From: an uncultured Parabacteroides sp.
GTDB lineage: Bacteria > Bacteroidota > Bacteroidia > Bacteroidales > Tannerellaceae
Length of the DNA stretch: 64,000 bases
NCBI GenBank assembly: GCA_944325355.1
Contig: CALUZS010000004.1
Coordinates: 115,979-179,978 of the forward strand
Direction: 5' to 3'
The notes under the pieces were generated by a model, which saw only the letters and a list, made by a program, of their open reading frames with translations, was not told where the DNA came from and made no database searches. Shown piece after piece: positions 54,236 to 64,000 of the stretch. Made by a program: the position numbers and the translations under genes. Every line of letters starts with the position of its first letter. Position 1 is the first letter of the stretch.

Positions 54236-56257
54236 TTATTTTTTTTCGTCCAATAAATTTTGCAGGCGAACCAATTCATCGCGGTATTGTGCAGCTTCGA
54301 TAAATTCCAGTTTCTTTGCCGCATCCATCATTAGTTTTTTTGTCCTTTCTATCGATTTTGCCAATTGTTCTTTGGTCATGTATTGGATAACCGGATCTGC
54401 CAATACGTTTGCGATCGGTTCGACATAAGCATTCTGTTCCGGAGCGGACTGTTGTTTCTCTGCAACCAATGAAACACTGTTTTTGATAACCTGCTTTGGC
54501 GTTATTCCATGCTTTTCATTGTATGCAAGCTGCTTAGCTCTACGACGGTTGGTTTCATCGATAGTGAGCTTCATGCTTTCAGTTATCTTGTCGGCATAGA
54601 AAATAACTTTTCCGTTCACGTTCCGGGCTGCGCGCCCTGCCGTTTGGGTCAGCGAGCGGTGCGAGCGTAGGAACCCCTCCTTGTCGGCATCCAGGATGGC
54701 AACCAAAGAGACTTCAGGTAGGTCTAATCCTTCTCTCAACAGGTTAACCCCAATCAGTACGTCGTATAGTCCTTTCCGCAAATCATCCATGATTTGTATG
54801 CGTTCTAACGTGTCTATGTCGCTATGGATGTAATTGCAGCGGATACCCATCCGGCTGAGATACGCTGTCAGTTCTTCTGCCATGCGTTTGGTCAGTGTCG
54901 TAACAAGCACACGTTCGTCTACGGCTGCTCTTTGGGATATTTCTTCCATCAGGTCGTCTACCTGATTCAGCGATGGGCGCACTTCGATGATTGGGTCAAG
55001 CAACCCGGTCGGGCGAATTACCTGGTCTACAACAATACCTTCGCTCTTTATCAGTTCATATTCTGCCGGAGTAGCACTTACGTAGATAGCCTGTGGAGTA
55101 AGAGACTCGAACTCCTCGAATGTCAGCGGACGGTTGTCCATTGCGGCAGGCAACCGGAACCCGTATTCTACCAGGTTCTTTTTTCTTGCTGCATCACCTC
55201 CGTACATTGCCCGGATTTGCGGAATGGTAACATGGCTTTCATCGACTACCAATAAAAAGTCTTTCGGAAAATAGTCCAGCAGGCAGAATGGCCGTTCTCC
55301 GGCTTGTCTCCCGTCGAAATAACGGGAATAGTTTTCAATGCCGGCGCAATGCCCCAACTCCCGAATCATTTCCAAGTCGAACGTAACCCGTTCATAAAGC
55401 CTTTTTGCTTCGAATGGTTTGCCTATCTCCTTGAAATATTCTACCTGCTTCCCTAAATCCACATCAATTTGTCCGATAGCTTGATTGATACGTTCCTGGG
55501 TCGTAACGAACAGATTCGTCGGATAGATGTTCAGCTCGCTTTGTTCATCAATTTCTTGACCGGAGTGAGGGTCGAACGATGAAATCCTGTCTATTTCGTC
55601 TCCCCAGAACTCAATCCGGTAAGCTACACCATCGAACGTCTCTATCGCAGGGAATATGTCGACTGTATCTCCATTTACACGGAAACAGCCGCTGTTGAAA
55701 TCCAATTTGTTGTTTACATACATGGCTCCTACGAACTTTCGTAAAAGTTCATCCCGATCAATTCGCATGCCTTGTTCCATGTGGATGACTTTCTCGGCAA
55801 AGGCTGTCGGGTCTGCCATACCGTACAGGCACGACACCGATGAGACAACGATTACATCTTTCCGTCCTGACAATAGTGAAGCTGTAGCGCGCAACCGGAG
55901 TTTGTCTATTTCTTCATTGATAGCCAAATCTTTTTCTATATACGTATCCGTGGACGGCAAATAGGCTTCCGGCTGGTAGTAATCGTAGTAGGAAACGAAA
56001 TATTCCACAGCGTTGTTTGGGAAAAACGTCTTAAACTCGCTGTACAGTTGGGCGGCAAGAGTCTTGTTGTGGCTGAGGACCAATGTCGGTTTCTGTACTC
56101 TTTCGATAACGTTGGCAATTGTAAATGTTTTGCCGGAACCTGTTACGCCCAGCAGGGTCTGAAAAGGTATTCCGTTCTTTAATCCTTCTGATAACGCAGC
56201 GATAGCTTCAGGCTGGTCTCCGGTTGGCGTATATGGTGAAGATAATTCAAATTTCAT
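54236..56257 (-). CDS. uvrB: Excinuclease ABC subunit B
   Basis: 673 residues. Helicase-like damage-verification subunit of nucleotide excision repair. [16 protein letters not shown] (Walker A, about 38-53), [12 protein letters not shown] (beta-hairpin that probes the strand), [12 protein letters not shown] (Walker B), [29 protein letters not shown] block ([14 protein letters not shown]), QTAGRAARN, and the C-terminal UVR motif binding UvrC ([18 protein letters not shown] in part). Full length. uvrA and uvrC are not in the window. Confidence 0.97.
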   Translation of the reverse strand: MKFELSSPYTPTGDQPEAIAALSEGLKNGIPFQTLLGVTGSGKTFTIANVIERVQKPTLVLSHNKTLAAQLYSEFKTFFPNNAVEYFVSYYDYYQPEAYLPSTDTYIEKDLAINEEIDKLRLRATASLLSGRKDVIVVSSVSCLYGMADPTAFAEKVIHMEQGMRIDRDELLRKFVGAMYVNNKLDFNSGCFRVNGDTVDIFPAIETFDGVAYRIEFWGDEIDRISSFDPHSGQEIDEQSELNIYPTNLFVTTQERINQAIGQIDVDLGKQVEYFKEIGKPFEAKRLYERVTFDLEMIRELGHCAGIENYSRYFDGRQAGERPFCLLDYFPKDFLLVVDESHVTIPQIRAMYGGDAARKKNLVEYGFRLPAAMDNRPLTFEEFESLTPQAIYVSATPAEYELIKSEGIVVDQVIRPTGLLDPIIEVRPSLNQVDDLMEEISQRAAVDERVLVTTLTKRMAEELTAYLSRMGIRCNYIHSDIDTLERIQIMDDLRKGLYDVLIGVNLLREGLDLPEVSLVAILDADKEGFLRSHRSLTQTAGRAARNVNGKVIFYADKITESMKLTIDETNRRRAKQLAYNEKHGITPKQVIKNSVSLVAEKQQSAPEQNAYVEPIANVLADPVIQYMTKEQLAKSIERTKKLMMDAAKKLEFIEAAQYRDELVRLQNLLDEKK

Positions 56258-56286
56258 TTTTTATTTTCGGTGAATATCTGATTCGA

Positions 56287-56294
56287 CAAAGGTA
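56287..56294 (-). promoter_or_regulatory. -7 box for uvrB
   Basis: Minus-strand TACCTTTG matches TAnnTTTG, 30 nt before the uvrB start; no clear -33 box. The remaining intergenic DNA to 56506 shows nothing else. Confidence 0.4.
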
Positions 56295-56506
56295 ATATAA
56301 AAAGCGTATGTTTCGTTTTTTTATGAGTAAATACGCATGGTTGGGCAAACATATTCCGTCAAGTTATTCCGGTTCCGTTTGTTTCATTTAGCTCTGTATA
56401 GGTTTTCATAGAAAAGATAAACAGAACGTAATGGATGTTGTTCGGATCTGTTCGCTATGTTTTGCCCAAATTTGCGGTTCTGCTATCTGTTTATTTTACT
56501 TTTTTG

Positions 56507-56514
56507 TACATTTG
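56507..56514 (+). promoter_or_regulatory. -7 box very close to the helicase start
   Basis: TACATTTG ends 5 nt before the ATG at 56520, so if used it would give an almost leaderless mRNA. A longer in-frame start (56457) exists upstream; the match may be chance. Confidence 0.3.
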
Positions 56515-56519
56515 CAGCT

Positions 56520-58463
56520 ATGCAAAATAGATATATTCCAGCGGTACAGCAGTTGCAGAGACAGTATGATTTGCTTCGAACTGAATATGAAGCCGAAAAG
56601 GAAACTTATCAGGCACAGACCGAGCAGGTCGGAATTGTAAAGAAAATTCGACAGGGAGTGTGCTGGTATCCTGTTTCGTTAAGCAGGAGTTATTATAACT
56701 CTTTGAACCAACTGGTTGTTGAAGTAGGACGAAAAGAGGATCAGGATGTGGAACATAACTTTGAATATGGTCGTCCGGTCCGTTTCTTTGTTTCTGACTC
56801 CGGAGGAAGATTGCGTTATTTCAATTTTACGTCGGTTGTGAGTTATGCGGAAGAGAACCGGATGGTTGTTTCTCTTCCTTCATCGGCTGCTTTGACAGAG
56901 CTTATGGGGCGTCCGGATTTAGGAATACAACTCTATTTTGATGAGACTTCGTACCAGACGATGTTTGCAGCGTTGCAGGAGGTGATGCAGGCTAAAGGGA
57001 ATCGCCTTGCTTATCTGCGAGCTGTTTTCTATGGTGTACCAGCCCAGACGTTGAAGCTTTTTCCTGTACGTTTTCCGTGGCTGAACCCTTCACAGGAAGA
57101 AGCTGTGAACAAGGTGCTTGCTGCGAAAGATGTTGCTGTAGTTCACGGACCTCCAGGTACGGGCAAGACAACAACATTGGTGGAAGCAATCTATGAAACG
57201 CTCCACCGGGAAAACCAAGTGTTGGTTTGTGCCCAAAGCAATACGGCGGTCGATTGGATTTCGGAAAAATTGCTTGACCGGGGAATTCCTGTGTTGCGTA
57301 TCGGGAATCCGACGAGAGTGAACGATAAGATGTTGTCGTTTACTTATGAACGTCGTTTTGAATCACATCCGGATTATCCCGAATTGTGGGGAATACGGAA
57401 GGCAATCCGGGAGATACATGCTGCTTTGAGGGGTAATGGGCAGTCGCGAAAGGATACATTGCGGAACCGTTTGTCTAAACTGAAATTGCGGGAGACCGAG
57501 CTGGTATTGAAAATAGATTCGGCGCTTTTTTCGGAAGCGCGGGTGGTCTCTTGTACATTGGTTGGCTCCGCAAACAGGCTGATGACGAATCATCAGTTCT
57601 CGACGCTTTTTATAGATGAGGCAGCACAAGCGTTGGAAGCTGCCTGCTGGATAGCTATCCGGAAAGCGGAGCGCGTTGTTTTTGCAGGCGACCATCAGCA
57701 GTTGCCGCCTACTGTCAAGTCTCCTGAAGCTTTGCGCGGCGGATTGGGATATACGTTGATGGAAAGGATTGTGCAGACAAATCCTGATGTTGTCTCTGTT
57801 TTAAAGATACAATACCGGATGCACCGGGATATCATGGGCTTCTCTTCCCGCTGGTTTTATAATAACGAATTGGTCGCAGCTCCAGAGGTCTCTTACCGGA
57901 ATATCTTGGATTGGGATACTCCGTTGGTTTGGCTTGATACTGACGGTTTCGACTGTTCGGAGGAGGTGCGGGGAGATACGATGAGCCGGATCAACCGTAG
58001 GGAGGCCGAGTTGTTGGTTTTGCAGTTGCAGGTATATATAGAAAATGTAGGGAAAGAGCGCATCTTGGAGGAGAATATCGATTTCGGATTGATTTCGCCG
58101 TATAAGGTGCAAGTTCAATATATCCGCAGCCTTGTCAGGAAAAATGCTTTCTTGAAACCGTTCCGGAGGTTGGTATCTGTTCATACGGTCGATGGCTTCC
58201 AAGGTCAGGAACGGGATGTTATCCTGATAAGCCTTGTCCGGGCAAACGAAGAGGGGCACATCGGCTTTTTGAACGATTTGCGGAGAATGAATGTCGCCAT
58301 GACGCGTGCGCGGATGAAACTGGTGATTTTGGGTGATTCTTCTACGTTGGTACGACACCGTTTTTACAGGGAGTTGTACCGGTATGTTTCGGAACGGGGA
58401 AAAGTGGTTGCCTTAAAAGAGATAATAAATGAAAAAGCTGTGTCGGGTACAGCAGGAAACTAA
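56520..58463 (+). CDS. SF1 DNA/RNA helicase, UPF1/IGHMBP2-like
   Basis: 647 residues from MQNRYIPAVQQL, which starts the N-terminal coiled-coil; 21 upstream codons resemble a spurious hydrophobic stretch. Helicase motifs in order: VHGPPGTGKTTTLVEAIYE (I, about 210), CAQSNTAVDWI (Ia), FIDEAAQALE (II), GDHQQLPPTV (III), QYRMHRDIM (IV), VHTVDGFQGQERDVI (V) and NVAMTRARMKLVILGD (VI). Bacterial members of this SF1B group probably unwind or remodel nucleic acids; the specific role is unknown. Followed 23 nt later by an acyltransferase gene. Confidence 0.92.
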   Translation: MQNRYIPAVQQLQRQYDLLRTEYEAEKETYQAQTEQVGIVKKIRQGVCWYPVSLSRSYYNSLNQLVVEVGRKEDQDVEHNFEYGRPVRFFVSDSGGRLRYFNFTSVVSYAEENRMVVSLPSSAALTELMGRPDLGIQLYFDETSYQTMFAALQEVMQAKGNRLAYLRAVFYGVPAQTLKLFPVRFPWLNPSQEEAVNKVLAAKDVAVVHGPPGTGKTTTLVEAIYETLHRENQVLVCAQSNTAVDWISEKLLDRGIPVLRIGNPTRVNDKMLSFTYERRFESHPDYPELWGIRKAIREIHAALRGNGQSRKDTLRNRLSKLKLRETELVLKIDSALFSEARVVSCTLVGSANRLMTNHQFSTLFIDEAAQALEAACWIAIRKAERVVFAGDHQQLPPTVKSPEALRGGLGYTLMERIVQTNPDVVSVLKIQYRMHRDIMGFSSRWFYNNELVAAPEVSYRNILDWDTPLVWLDTDGFDCSEEVRGDTMSRINRREAELLVLQLQVYIENVGKERILEENIDFGLISPYKVQVQYIRSLVRKNAFLKPFRRLVSVHTVDGFQGQERDVILISLVRANEEGHIGFLNDLRRMNVAMTRARMKLVILGDSSTLVRHRFYRELYRYVSERGKVVALKEIINEKAVSGTAGN

Positions 58464-58486
58464 TCATAAAAATAATTGGAAAGAAC

Positions 58487-59623
58487 ATGGAAAAGAAAGT
58501 CAGGGAAAACATTGGTTGGATTGATTTGTTGCGGGTTATCGCTTGTTTTTTAGTAGTATTCTCTCATTGTTGCGATCCGTTTGTCGCACAATTTGATGCA
58601 GACAGGGAATCGTTTTTAACGGGAGTGTTCTGTGGCAGCCTGGTTCGTCCGTGTGTTCCCTTGTTTGTCATGATGACAGGCGTTCTGTTGTTTCCGGTAA
58701 ACGATACCCTTTCCAGCTTCTATAAGAAAAGGATTGGGCGAATAATACCTCCTTTGATTTTCTGGTCGATTGCCTTGCCGTTGCTTTTCTTTATCTATCT
58801 GACGTATGTCAATCCGGGTACGGCTAACCCGGCAATCGCTTCCGAACATACGTTGCAAGCAACGTTGACCAAGTTTTTTACGTTCCTCTTCAATTTCAAT
58901 TATGATACAACGCCGCTTTGGTATTTGTATATGCTGATAGGTCTGTACCTGGTGATGCCGATTGTCAGTGTGTGGATGCAGCAGGCTTCGAAAAAGGATA
59001 TGCAGCTGTTCCTGCTAGTCTGGGGTGCGGCATTGCTGATTCCTTATATTGAAATGGCAGCTCCTTTGCTGGGCTATGCCGGCAATTATGGGAATTTCGG
59101 TATTTGGGGTGTATGCGATTGGAACGACTACGGAATGTTTTACTATTTTTCCGGTTTTGTCGGTTATCTCGTTCTTGCCCATTATCTGATGAAGTACCCG
59201 TTGCAATGGAGTTGGAAGAAGATGCTTTTCATTACGGTTCCCATGTTTGTTGTCGGATATTTGATAACGTCAGTCGGCTATGTATTAACTCAGGCTAAAT
59301 TTCCCGGGAACTACGCCTATCTTGAGATTGTTTGGTATTTCGCTGGGATTAATGTTTTCATGATGACGTTCGCCTTTTTTGTTATCGTCCAGAAATTGCA
59401 AATCCGGAGTCGGAGATGGCTGTCAGCCTTGGCATCTTTGACATTCGGAATCTATTTGTGCCATTTCGTATTCATGGTGGTTTCTTATGATTTGTTTGAT
59501 TTGGAAGCTGATATTCCCTATGTCGTTCGGATTCTGTTGATGGCTGTTACTACGTTTGTTATCAGTGCTGTTCTTACGTATGCAATGAAGAAAGTTCGTT
59601 TCCTGAAAGTCTTTGTCAGTTAG
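58487..59623 (+). CDS. Membrane acyltransferase (acyltransferase-3 family)
   Basis: 378 residues, about ten membrane helices. The N-terminus IGWIDLLRVIACFLVVFSHC carries the Arg and His typical of the acyltransferase-3 family, and YKKRIGRIIPPLIFW is the usual second block. Members O-acetylate surface sugars or peptidoglycan at the inner membrane. The substrate is unknown, but the nearby gmd-fcl genes make a surface polysaccharide plausible. Confidence 0.88.
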   Translation: MEKKVRENIGWIDLLRVIACFLVVFSHCCDPFVAQFDADRESFLTGVFCGSLVRPCVPLFVMMTGVLLFPVNDTLSSFYKKRIGRIIPPLIFWSIALPLLFFIYLTYVNPGTANPAIASEHTLQATLTKFFTFLFNFNYDTTPLWYLYMLIGLYLVMPIVSVWMQQASKKDMQLFLLVWGAALLIPYIEMAAPLLGYAGNYGNFGIWGVCDWNDYGMFYYFSGFVGYLVLAHYLMKYPLQWSWKKMLFITVPMFVVGYLITSVGYVLTQAKFPGNYAYLEIVWYFAGINVFMMTFAFFVIVQKLQIRSRRWLSALASLTFGIYLCHFVFMVVSYDLFDLEADIPYVVRILLMAVTTFVISAVLTYAMKKVRFLKVFVS

Positions 59624-59694
59624 ATAAAATAACGGTTTATATTACTCGCTTTTAGGGAATAAAGAAGGGAAACAGTTGTGTATTTGAAAGTCTT

Positions 59695-60822
59695 TTAACG
59701 ATCAAAAATATTGTAAAAAAATTTCTCTTCATTTAATCCGTTTTTCAACACATATTGCATTTCTTCGTGGTTTATTGAAAAGGAATGACATGATTTTGCG
59801 CGAGACGTGTCAAAAGTTACATGCCGTGGTATTTGTAAACGCTTGTATAAGCGACAGATTTTCTCTATACCATTATAACTGTCAACATAATTTTGACATA
59901 ATGAACAATTGGGTATCTGAAACTTTTGAAAAAAGATATATTTAATATTTTCATATAAATCGAATGAATCAAGGGTATGAATACAGATTTCAAGTAAAGA
60001 CGAAGGTTCAGATTTTGCTAATTTTTTGCAATTACATTCCTCTTCGTTAAAGTATATCTTTCCAGATTCATATAAAATATATCTGTTAAATACTATCATG
60101 TTACTAATGTTGTTATTTTTGAAGTCTTCTTTTTTGAATCCATAAAAACTAATTTTTGGGGAGTTGTTTCCGGAATTTTTATTTTTGTTGTCATAGTTGT
60201 TATCAGATTCAATAATACCGTTCTCGATTAATTGTAGAATATCTTCTTCAGAAGCGATAGATATTTCTATAATCTTATTGCCACTATGTAGTTTTTGTAA
60301 TTCACTTGCATGGGTTACAAAGAATTCCAAATAAATAGGAGGTCTATTAGGTTTTATTGAAGAATATATTTTCAAATCTGAACGACGATTTATATTATTG
60401 TATGGCATTTCTTGTTCACAGGAATCATAATAATATTCCTTTATGTTAATTGGTCGTTCTTCACTTTTACAACATTCACTATATCTAATAAATTTACAAT
60501 CTTCAAAGTGAGAGCAGTATGATTTATGCTTAAATTTTATCCAAAATTCAGATTTTGACAAGAATGCTTCACGTATCTTTTCTTTTGCGAGGATGTGGAG
60601 CATTGATTCAATTGCGTGATCACATTCCGTTCCTGATTGGTGTGAAAAATGGTGCATGCGTTTTGTACCTTGATTTTTAGCTATCAAAGGCTCTTTGCAA
60701 GCAGGACAGAAACAGTCACATTTATTCCCTGTTGGGACATCGTCAACATGAATAAGTTCCCCTATAGCATTAATAGCATAAGTAAGGAGATGTGAGGAAT
60801 GTTTAAGTTTAATTGGGTTCAT
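59695..60822 (-). CDS. CoiA-like competence/nuclease protein, AT-rich
   Basis: 375 residues. The N-terminus CFCPACKEPLIAKNQGTKR followed by HHFSHQSGTEC matches the CoiA zinc-binding region. RRSDLKIYSS and PPIYLEFFVTHASELQK supply Asp and Glu of a probable PD-(D/E)xK-type nuclease core; other Cys pairs (YCSHFEDC, SECC, CSLCQN) may bind more metal. Base composition is far below its neighbours (one 60-base line at 60181 counts 27% G+C), and the gene stands alone, both signs of horizontal gain. CoiA acts on incoming DNA in Gram-positive competence; here a role in DNA uptake, defence or mobile DNA is open. Confidence 0.75.
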   Translation of the reverse strand: MNPIKLKHSSHLLTYAINAIGELIHVDDVPTGNKCDCFCPACKEPLIAKNQGTKRMHHFSHQSGTECDHAIESMLHILAKEKIREAFLSKSEFWIKFKHKSYCSHFEDCKFIRYSECCKSEERPINIKEYYYDSCEQEMPYNNINRRSDLKIYSSIKPNRPPIYLEFFVTHASELQKLHSGNKIIEISIASEEDILQLIENGIIESDNNYDNKNKNSGNNSPKISFYGFKKEDFKNNNISNMIVFNRYILYESGKIYFNEEECNCKKLAKSEPSSLLEICIHTLDSFDLYENIKYIFFQKFQIPNCSLCQNYVDSYNGIEKICRLYKRLQIPRHVTFDTSRAKSCHSFSINHEEMQYVLKNGLNEEKFFYNIFDR

Positions 60823-61010
60823 ATTAAAATCATTTATCCATGCGCAAAAATACAGAATTTATGTAATAAACGGTGTTGGATTAAAAAAACTGCTGCCTTT
60901 GCGCTCGATTGGAATCCTTGTTTGAAAAAATGAGATTGGATATTTCGGATAATTTGCTGGTTATAGGCAGAACATCTTGTTTTACTGCTCTTATTTTCCG
61001 TTTTTATGTC

Positions 61011-61018
61011 TATATTTG
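61011..61018 (+). promoter_or_regulatory. -7 box for gmd
   Basis: TATATTTG matches TAnnTTTG, 20 nt before the gmd ATG; no TTTG at the -33 position. Confidence 0.45.
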
Positions 61019-61037
61019 TGATTAAATTACAGAAACT

Positions 61038-62135
61038 ATGCAAAAAATAGCATTGATAACCGGAATAACAGGACAAGACGGCTCTTTCTTGGCAGAATTT
61101 TTAATTGAGAAAGGATACGAAGTACACGGGATAATGCGCCGTTCTTCTTCATTTAATACGGGGAGGATTGAGCATCTCTATTTGGACGAATGGGTTCGTG
61201 ACATGAAAAAACAGCGGTTGGTGAACCTTCATTGGGGGGATATGACCGACTCCAGTTCGTTACTTCGTATAATTCAGCAGGTCCGTCCTGACGAAATTTA
61301 TAATCTGGCTGCCCAAAGCCATGTAAAGGTAAGCTTTGATGTGCCGGAATATACGGCGGAGACGGATGCCGTTGGAACATTGCGGCTGTTGGAAGCTGTC
61401 CGGATATTGGGCATGGAAAAGAAAACCAAGATATACCAGGCTTCAACCTCTGAATTATTTGGTTTGGTGCAAGAGATTCCTCAAAAAGAGACTACTCCTT
61501 TTTATCCGCGTTCTCCGTATGGCGTGGCGAAACAATATGGATTCTGGATTACAAAGAACTATCGGGAAAGTTACGGAATGTTCGCTGTCAATGGGATATT
61601 ATTCAACCATGAAAGTGAACGTCGGGGTGAAACTTTCGTTACCCGGAAGATAACCTTGGCTGCTGCCCGTATCGCTCAGGGCTTCCAAGATAAACTTTAC
61701 TTGGGAAATCTGGATGCGAAACGAGACTGGGGGTATGCCAAAGATTATGTGGAATGTATGTGGCTGATTTTGCAGCAGGAAAAGCCGGAAGATTTTGTTA
61801 TCGCTACCGGTGAATACCATTCGGTGCGCGAATTTGCGACGTTGGCATTCCACGAGGTAGGCATCGAACTGGAATGGAAAGGCGAGGGGTGCGACGAGAA
61901 AGGCATCGACAAAGCTACGGGAAGGGCATTGGTTGAAGTGGACCCGAAATATTTCCGCCCTTCGGAGGTGGAACAATTGCTGGGCGACCCCACAAAGGCG
62001 AAAGAGCTCTTGGGCTGGAATCCGCGAAAAACAAGTTTTGAGGAGCTTGTACGGATTATGGTGCGCAGCGATATGAAATTTGTAAGGAAATTGTATTCGA
62101 GAATCAGTCATACGGATGATGGAGAAAAATGCTAA
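61038..62135 (+). CDS. gmd: GDP-mannose 4,6-dehydratase
   Basis: Converts GDP-D-mannose to GDP-4-keto-6-deoxymannose. 365 residues, SDR fold: [18 protein letters not shown] (NADP site), [58 protein letters not shown] (catalytic Tyr and Lys), [16 protein letters not shown] and [18 protein letters not shown]. Overlaps fcl by 20 nt. Supplies fucose for capsule or glycoprotein decoration. Confidence 0.97.
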   Translation: MQKIALITGITGQDGSFLAEFLIEKGYEVHGIMRRSSSFNTGRIEHLYLDEWVRDMKKQRLVNLHWGDMTDSSSLLRIIQQVRPDEIYNLAAQSHVKVSFDVPEYTAETDAVGTLRLLEAVRILGMEKKTKIYQASTSELFGLVQEIPQKETTPFYPRSPYGVAKQYGFWITKNYRESYGMFAVNGILFNHESERRGETFVTRKITLAAARIAQGFQDKLYLGNLDAKRDWGYAKDYVECMWLILQQEKPEDFVIATGEYHSVREFATLAFHEVGIELEWKGEGCDEKGIDKATGRALVEVDPKYFRPSEVEQLLGDPTKAKELLGWNPRKTSFEELVRIMVRSDMKFVRKLYSRISHTDDGEKC

Positions 62136-63213
62136 AATATACGTTGCCGGGCATCGGGGACTGGTTGGTTCGGCAATTTGGAAGAACTTGCAGGAAAAAG
62201 GATACCGGAATCTGGTAGGGCGTTCCCATCAGGAACTTGATTTGTTGGATAGTGTTGCCGTAAAAAATTTCTTTGATGCCGAACAGCCGGAGTATGTGGT
62301 GCTTGCGGCGGCGTATGTGGGCGGCATTCTGGCAAACAGCCGTTACCGGGCGGATTTTATTTATCGTAATCTGCAAATCCAGCAGAATGTGATAGGCGAG
62401 AGTTTCCGGCACGGGGTAAAGAAACTGTTGTTTTTAGGAAGTACCTGTATCTATCCTCGCGATGCGGAGCAACCGATGAAAGAGGATGCACTGCTTACTT
62501 CTCCCTTGGAATATACGAACGAACCTTATGCGATTGCAAAGATTGCGGGCTTGAAGATGTGCGAAAGCTTCAATCTGCAATACGGAACGAATTATGTGGC
62601 TGTGATGCCTACGAACCTGTACGGACCGAATGATAATTTCCATTTGGAAAACAGCCATGTCCTTCCGGCGATGATGCGGAAGATTTATCTTGCGGATTGC
62701 TTGATGAAGAATGATTTTGAGCGTATCCGCCAGGATATGGACCGTCGCCCCGTCGAAAACATGAATGGTTCTGCTTCCGAAGCCCGGATAAGGCAACTCC
62801 TTTTCAAATACGGGATTGCGGAGGATTGCGTGACGTTGTGGGGGACGGGGACGCCCTTGCGTGAGTTTTTGTGGAGCGAGGAGATGGCGGATGCTTGCGT
62901 TTATATCATGGAACATGTTGATTTTAAAGATATCTGCGGGCAAGGTGTGGATATTCGGAATTGCCATATAAACATAGGTACGGGTAAAGAATTGACGATT
63001 TCGGCGCTTGCCGAATTAATCCGTAAAGAGGTTGGTTATGCTGGCGCAGTACGCTTCGATGCGACGAAGCCTGATGGAACAATGCGTAAACTTACTGATG
63101 TGAGTAAGCTGCATTCTTTGGGATGGTCGCATCGGATTGAAATAGAAGATGGAGTTCGGTGTTTATTCCGTTGGTATCTGGATGATTTGAAAAATAGGAA
63201 TTCGGAAAGATAA
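62116..63213 (+). CDS. fcl: GDP-L-fucose synthase
   Basis: Epimerises and reduces the Gmd product to GDP-L-fucose using NADPH. 365 residues; [59 protein letters not shown] (Tyr and Lys) and [19 protein letters not shown] are diagnostic. It is longer than the ~320-residue E. coli enzyme, with an extra segment near residues 195-235, as in many Bacteroidetes members. Start inside the gmd end shows coupling. Second start at 62119 possible. Confidence 0.96.
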   Translation: MMEKNAKIYVAGHRGLVGSAIWKNLQEKGYRNLVGRSHQELDLLDSVAVKNFFDAEQPEYVVLAAAYVGGILANSRYRADFIYRNLQIQQNVIGESFRHGVKKLLFLGSTCIYPRDAEQPMKEDALLTSPLEYTNEPYAIAKIAGLKMCESFNLQYGTNYVAVMPTNLYGPNDNFHLENSHVLPAMMRKIYLADCLMKNDFERIRQDMDRRPVENMNGSASEARIRQLLFKYGIAEDCVTLWGTGTPLREFLWSEEMADACVYIMEHVDFKDICGQGVDIRNCHINIGTGKELTISALAELIRKEVGYAGAVRFDATKPDGTMRKLTDVSKLHSLGWSHRIEIEDGVRCLFRWYLDDLKNRNSER

Positions 63214-63254
63214 TATTTAGATAATAATATATTTAATTAAAGTAGTGTGATGTC

Positions 63255-63842
63255 ATGAGAAAAGTTGTTTTATTGTCAGTCCTGATGGCTTTGTTCAGTA
63301 TCTCTGCATTTAGCCAGTTGAAGTTTGGTGTAAAAGGAGGAGTCAATATCTCTTCTGTGCATTTCAGTGAGGAAATCCTTAATTCTGATAATATTACAGG
63401 ATTTCATATCGGACCAATGATGGAATTTATGGTGCCTGTGGCAGGATTGGGTGTCGATGCCGCCGTCTTGTATTCTCAAAAAGGGTTGAGTACGGCTGGC
63501 GAGACGATGAAAACGGATTACATAGAGATCCCGGTGAACCTTAAATGGAAATGTGGCATACCGATTATAAAGTTTTATGCGGCAGCAGGTCCTTATATCG
63601 GATTTAAAGTCGGAGGAAAGAGCTTGTGGGATATACCGGGGAGTATGATTTCGGAGTTTAAAGCTAAAAACTTCAGTGCCGGATTGAATTTCTCTGCCGG
63701 TGTTGAAGTGCTGAGCCATTTGCAGGTGGGGCTGACTTATGGTTTGGGATTGACCGATAATTACAGTGTGACAAGAATGAGTATTTCGGAAGATATAGGT
63801 AAAAACAGAGGTTGGCTGGTTTCGGCAGCGATTCTGTTTTAA
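63255..63842 (+). CDS. Outer-membrane beta-barrel protein (PorT-like)
   Basis: 195 residues, Sec signal ending SAFSQ, then LKFGVKGGVNISSVHF, the standard opening of PorT/OmpW-like barrels of Bacteroidetes. Alternating strands continue (DAAVLYSQKGLS, IEIPVNLKWKCG, FYAAAGPYIGFKVGG, VGLTYGLGLTDNYS) to the C-terminal WLVSAAILF. Eight strands are likely. The function is unknown; it follows fcl by 41 nt and may be co-transcribed. Confidence 0.85.
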   Translation: MRKVVLLSVLMALFSISAFSQLKFGVKGGVNISSVHFSEEILNSDNITGFHIGPMMEFMVPVAGLGVDAAVLYSQKGLSTAGETMKTDYIEIPVNLKWKCGIPIIKFYAAAGPYIGFKVGGKSLWDIPGSMISEFKAKNFSAGLNFSAGVEVLSHLQVGLTYGLGLTDNYSVTRMSISEDIGKNRGWLVSAAILF

Positions 63843-63968
63843 TTCATGACCATCTGCGAGACGGATACATATATAATAATATGTCGGCGGGGAGATGTAG
63901 AGGGCTGGGCAGTGTTTTGGAAATCTCTGCCTGCCGCCGGCCGGGCTTCTGCCGGGTAACCGTTGATT

Positions 63969-64000
63969 TGTCACAGAGCCTTGGTGACCATGTCACAGAG
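63969..64000 (+). repeat. Start of a possible short tandem repeat at the window edge
   Basis: TGTCACAGAG occurs at 63969-63978 and again at 63991-64000, period 22. GGTGAC and GTCAC within it can pair. The array, if real, continues outside the window. The rest of 63843-63968 shows no gene. Confidence 0.35.

Noticed and set aside
56457..56519. Upstream extension of the helicase as a signal peptide
   Set aside because: The stretch is hydrophobic, but a helicase would not be exported and the extension covers the probable -7 box; the ATG at 56520 fits the family start.
1..64000. CRISPR arrays, tRNA and rRNA genes
   Set aside because: No regularly spaced repeats apart from the two short units at the right edge; no cloverleaf with a TTCGA-type loop and no conserved rRNA segments noticed in the intergenic stretches.

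Overview
The window reads as chromosomal DNA of a gut-type Bacteroidales bacterium (Bacteroides/Parabacteroides-like; genus not decidable here because no rRNA gene is present). The grounds are a SusC/SusD pair, many glycoside hydrolases with Sec or lipoprotein signals, an ECF sigma factor with a FecR-type anti-sigma domain, a small Hc1-like histone, DUF1460 and DUF1080 proteins, and repeated promoter boxes of the Bacteroidetes type (TTTG, about 19 nt, TAnnTTTG).

Layout. 1-3.7 kb: 3' part of a sialidase gene, a small helical protein, a lysophospholipid acyltransferase, a histone-like protein and an unknown secreted protein. 3.7-4.1 kb: a hairpin-dense stretch that looks like a minus-strand structured RNA or leader. 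4.3-9.3 kb: histidine operon hisG-hisD-hisC-hisB plus a lipoprotein gene, preceded by a near-perfect promoter, a His-rich leader peptide and a terminator/antiterminator pair. 9.3-11.2 kb: a GC-richer cation-efflux gene between two ~210 bp direct repeats that are copies of the neighbouring genes, probably an integration scar. 11.2-16.5 kb: GH3 enzyme, a large lipoprotein of unknown family, an outer-membrane barrel. 16.8-21.8 kb: panB, a PHP-type histidinol phosphatase, and the divergent pair kbl/threonine dehydrogenase.

21.9-32.3 kb: a polysaccharide/glycoside utilisation locus (SusC, SusD, DUF1735 lipoprotein, Tat-exported Gfo/Idh/MocA oxidoreductase, DUF1080 protein). Its content fits oxidation of a glycoside to a 3-keto form followed by cleavage. 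Upstream lie a very short anti-sigma protein and a divergent ECF sigma factor. 32.4-34.2 kb: lepA.

34.3-53.3 kb: an L-rhamnose region. A divergent AraC-type regulator faces ten tightly packed genes: rhaB, rhaA, rhaT, rhaD, then GH78, GH106, two tandem GH99-like 'WNEW' proteins, and two more GH78-type enzymes. It joins cytoplasmic rhamnose breakdown with exported rhamnosidases and has no SusC/SusD of its own. 53.4-64 kb: DUF1460 amidase-like protein, uvrB, an SF1 helicase, a membrane acyltransferase, a very AT-rich CoiA-like gene, gmd-fcl (GDP-L-fucose synthesis) and an outer-membrane barrel. I saw no tRNA, rRNA, CRISPR array or transposase.
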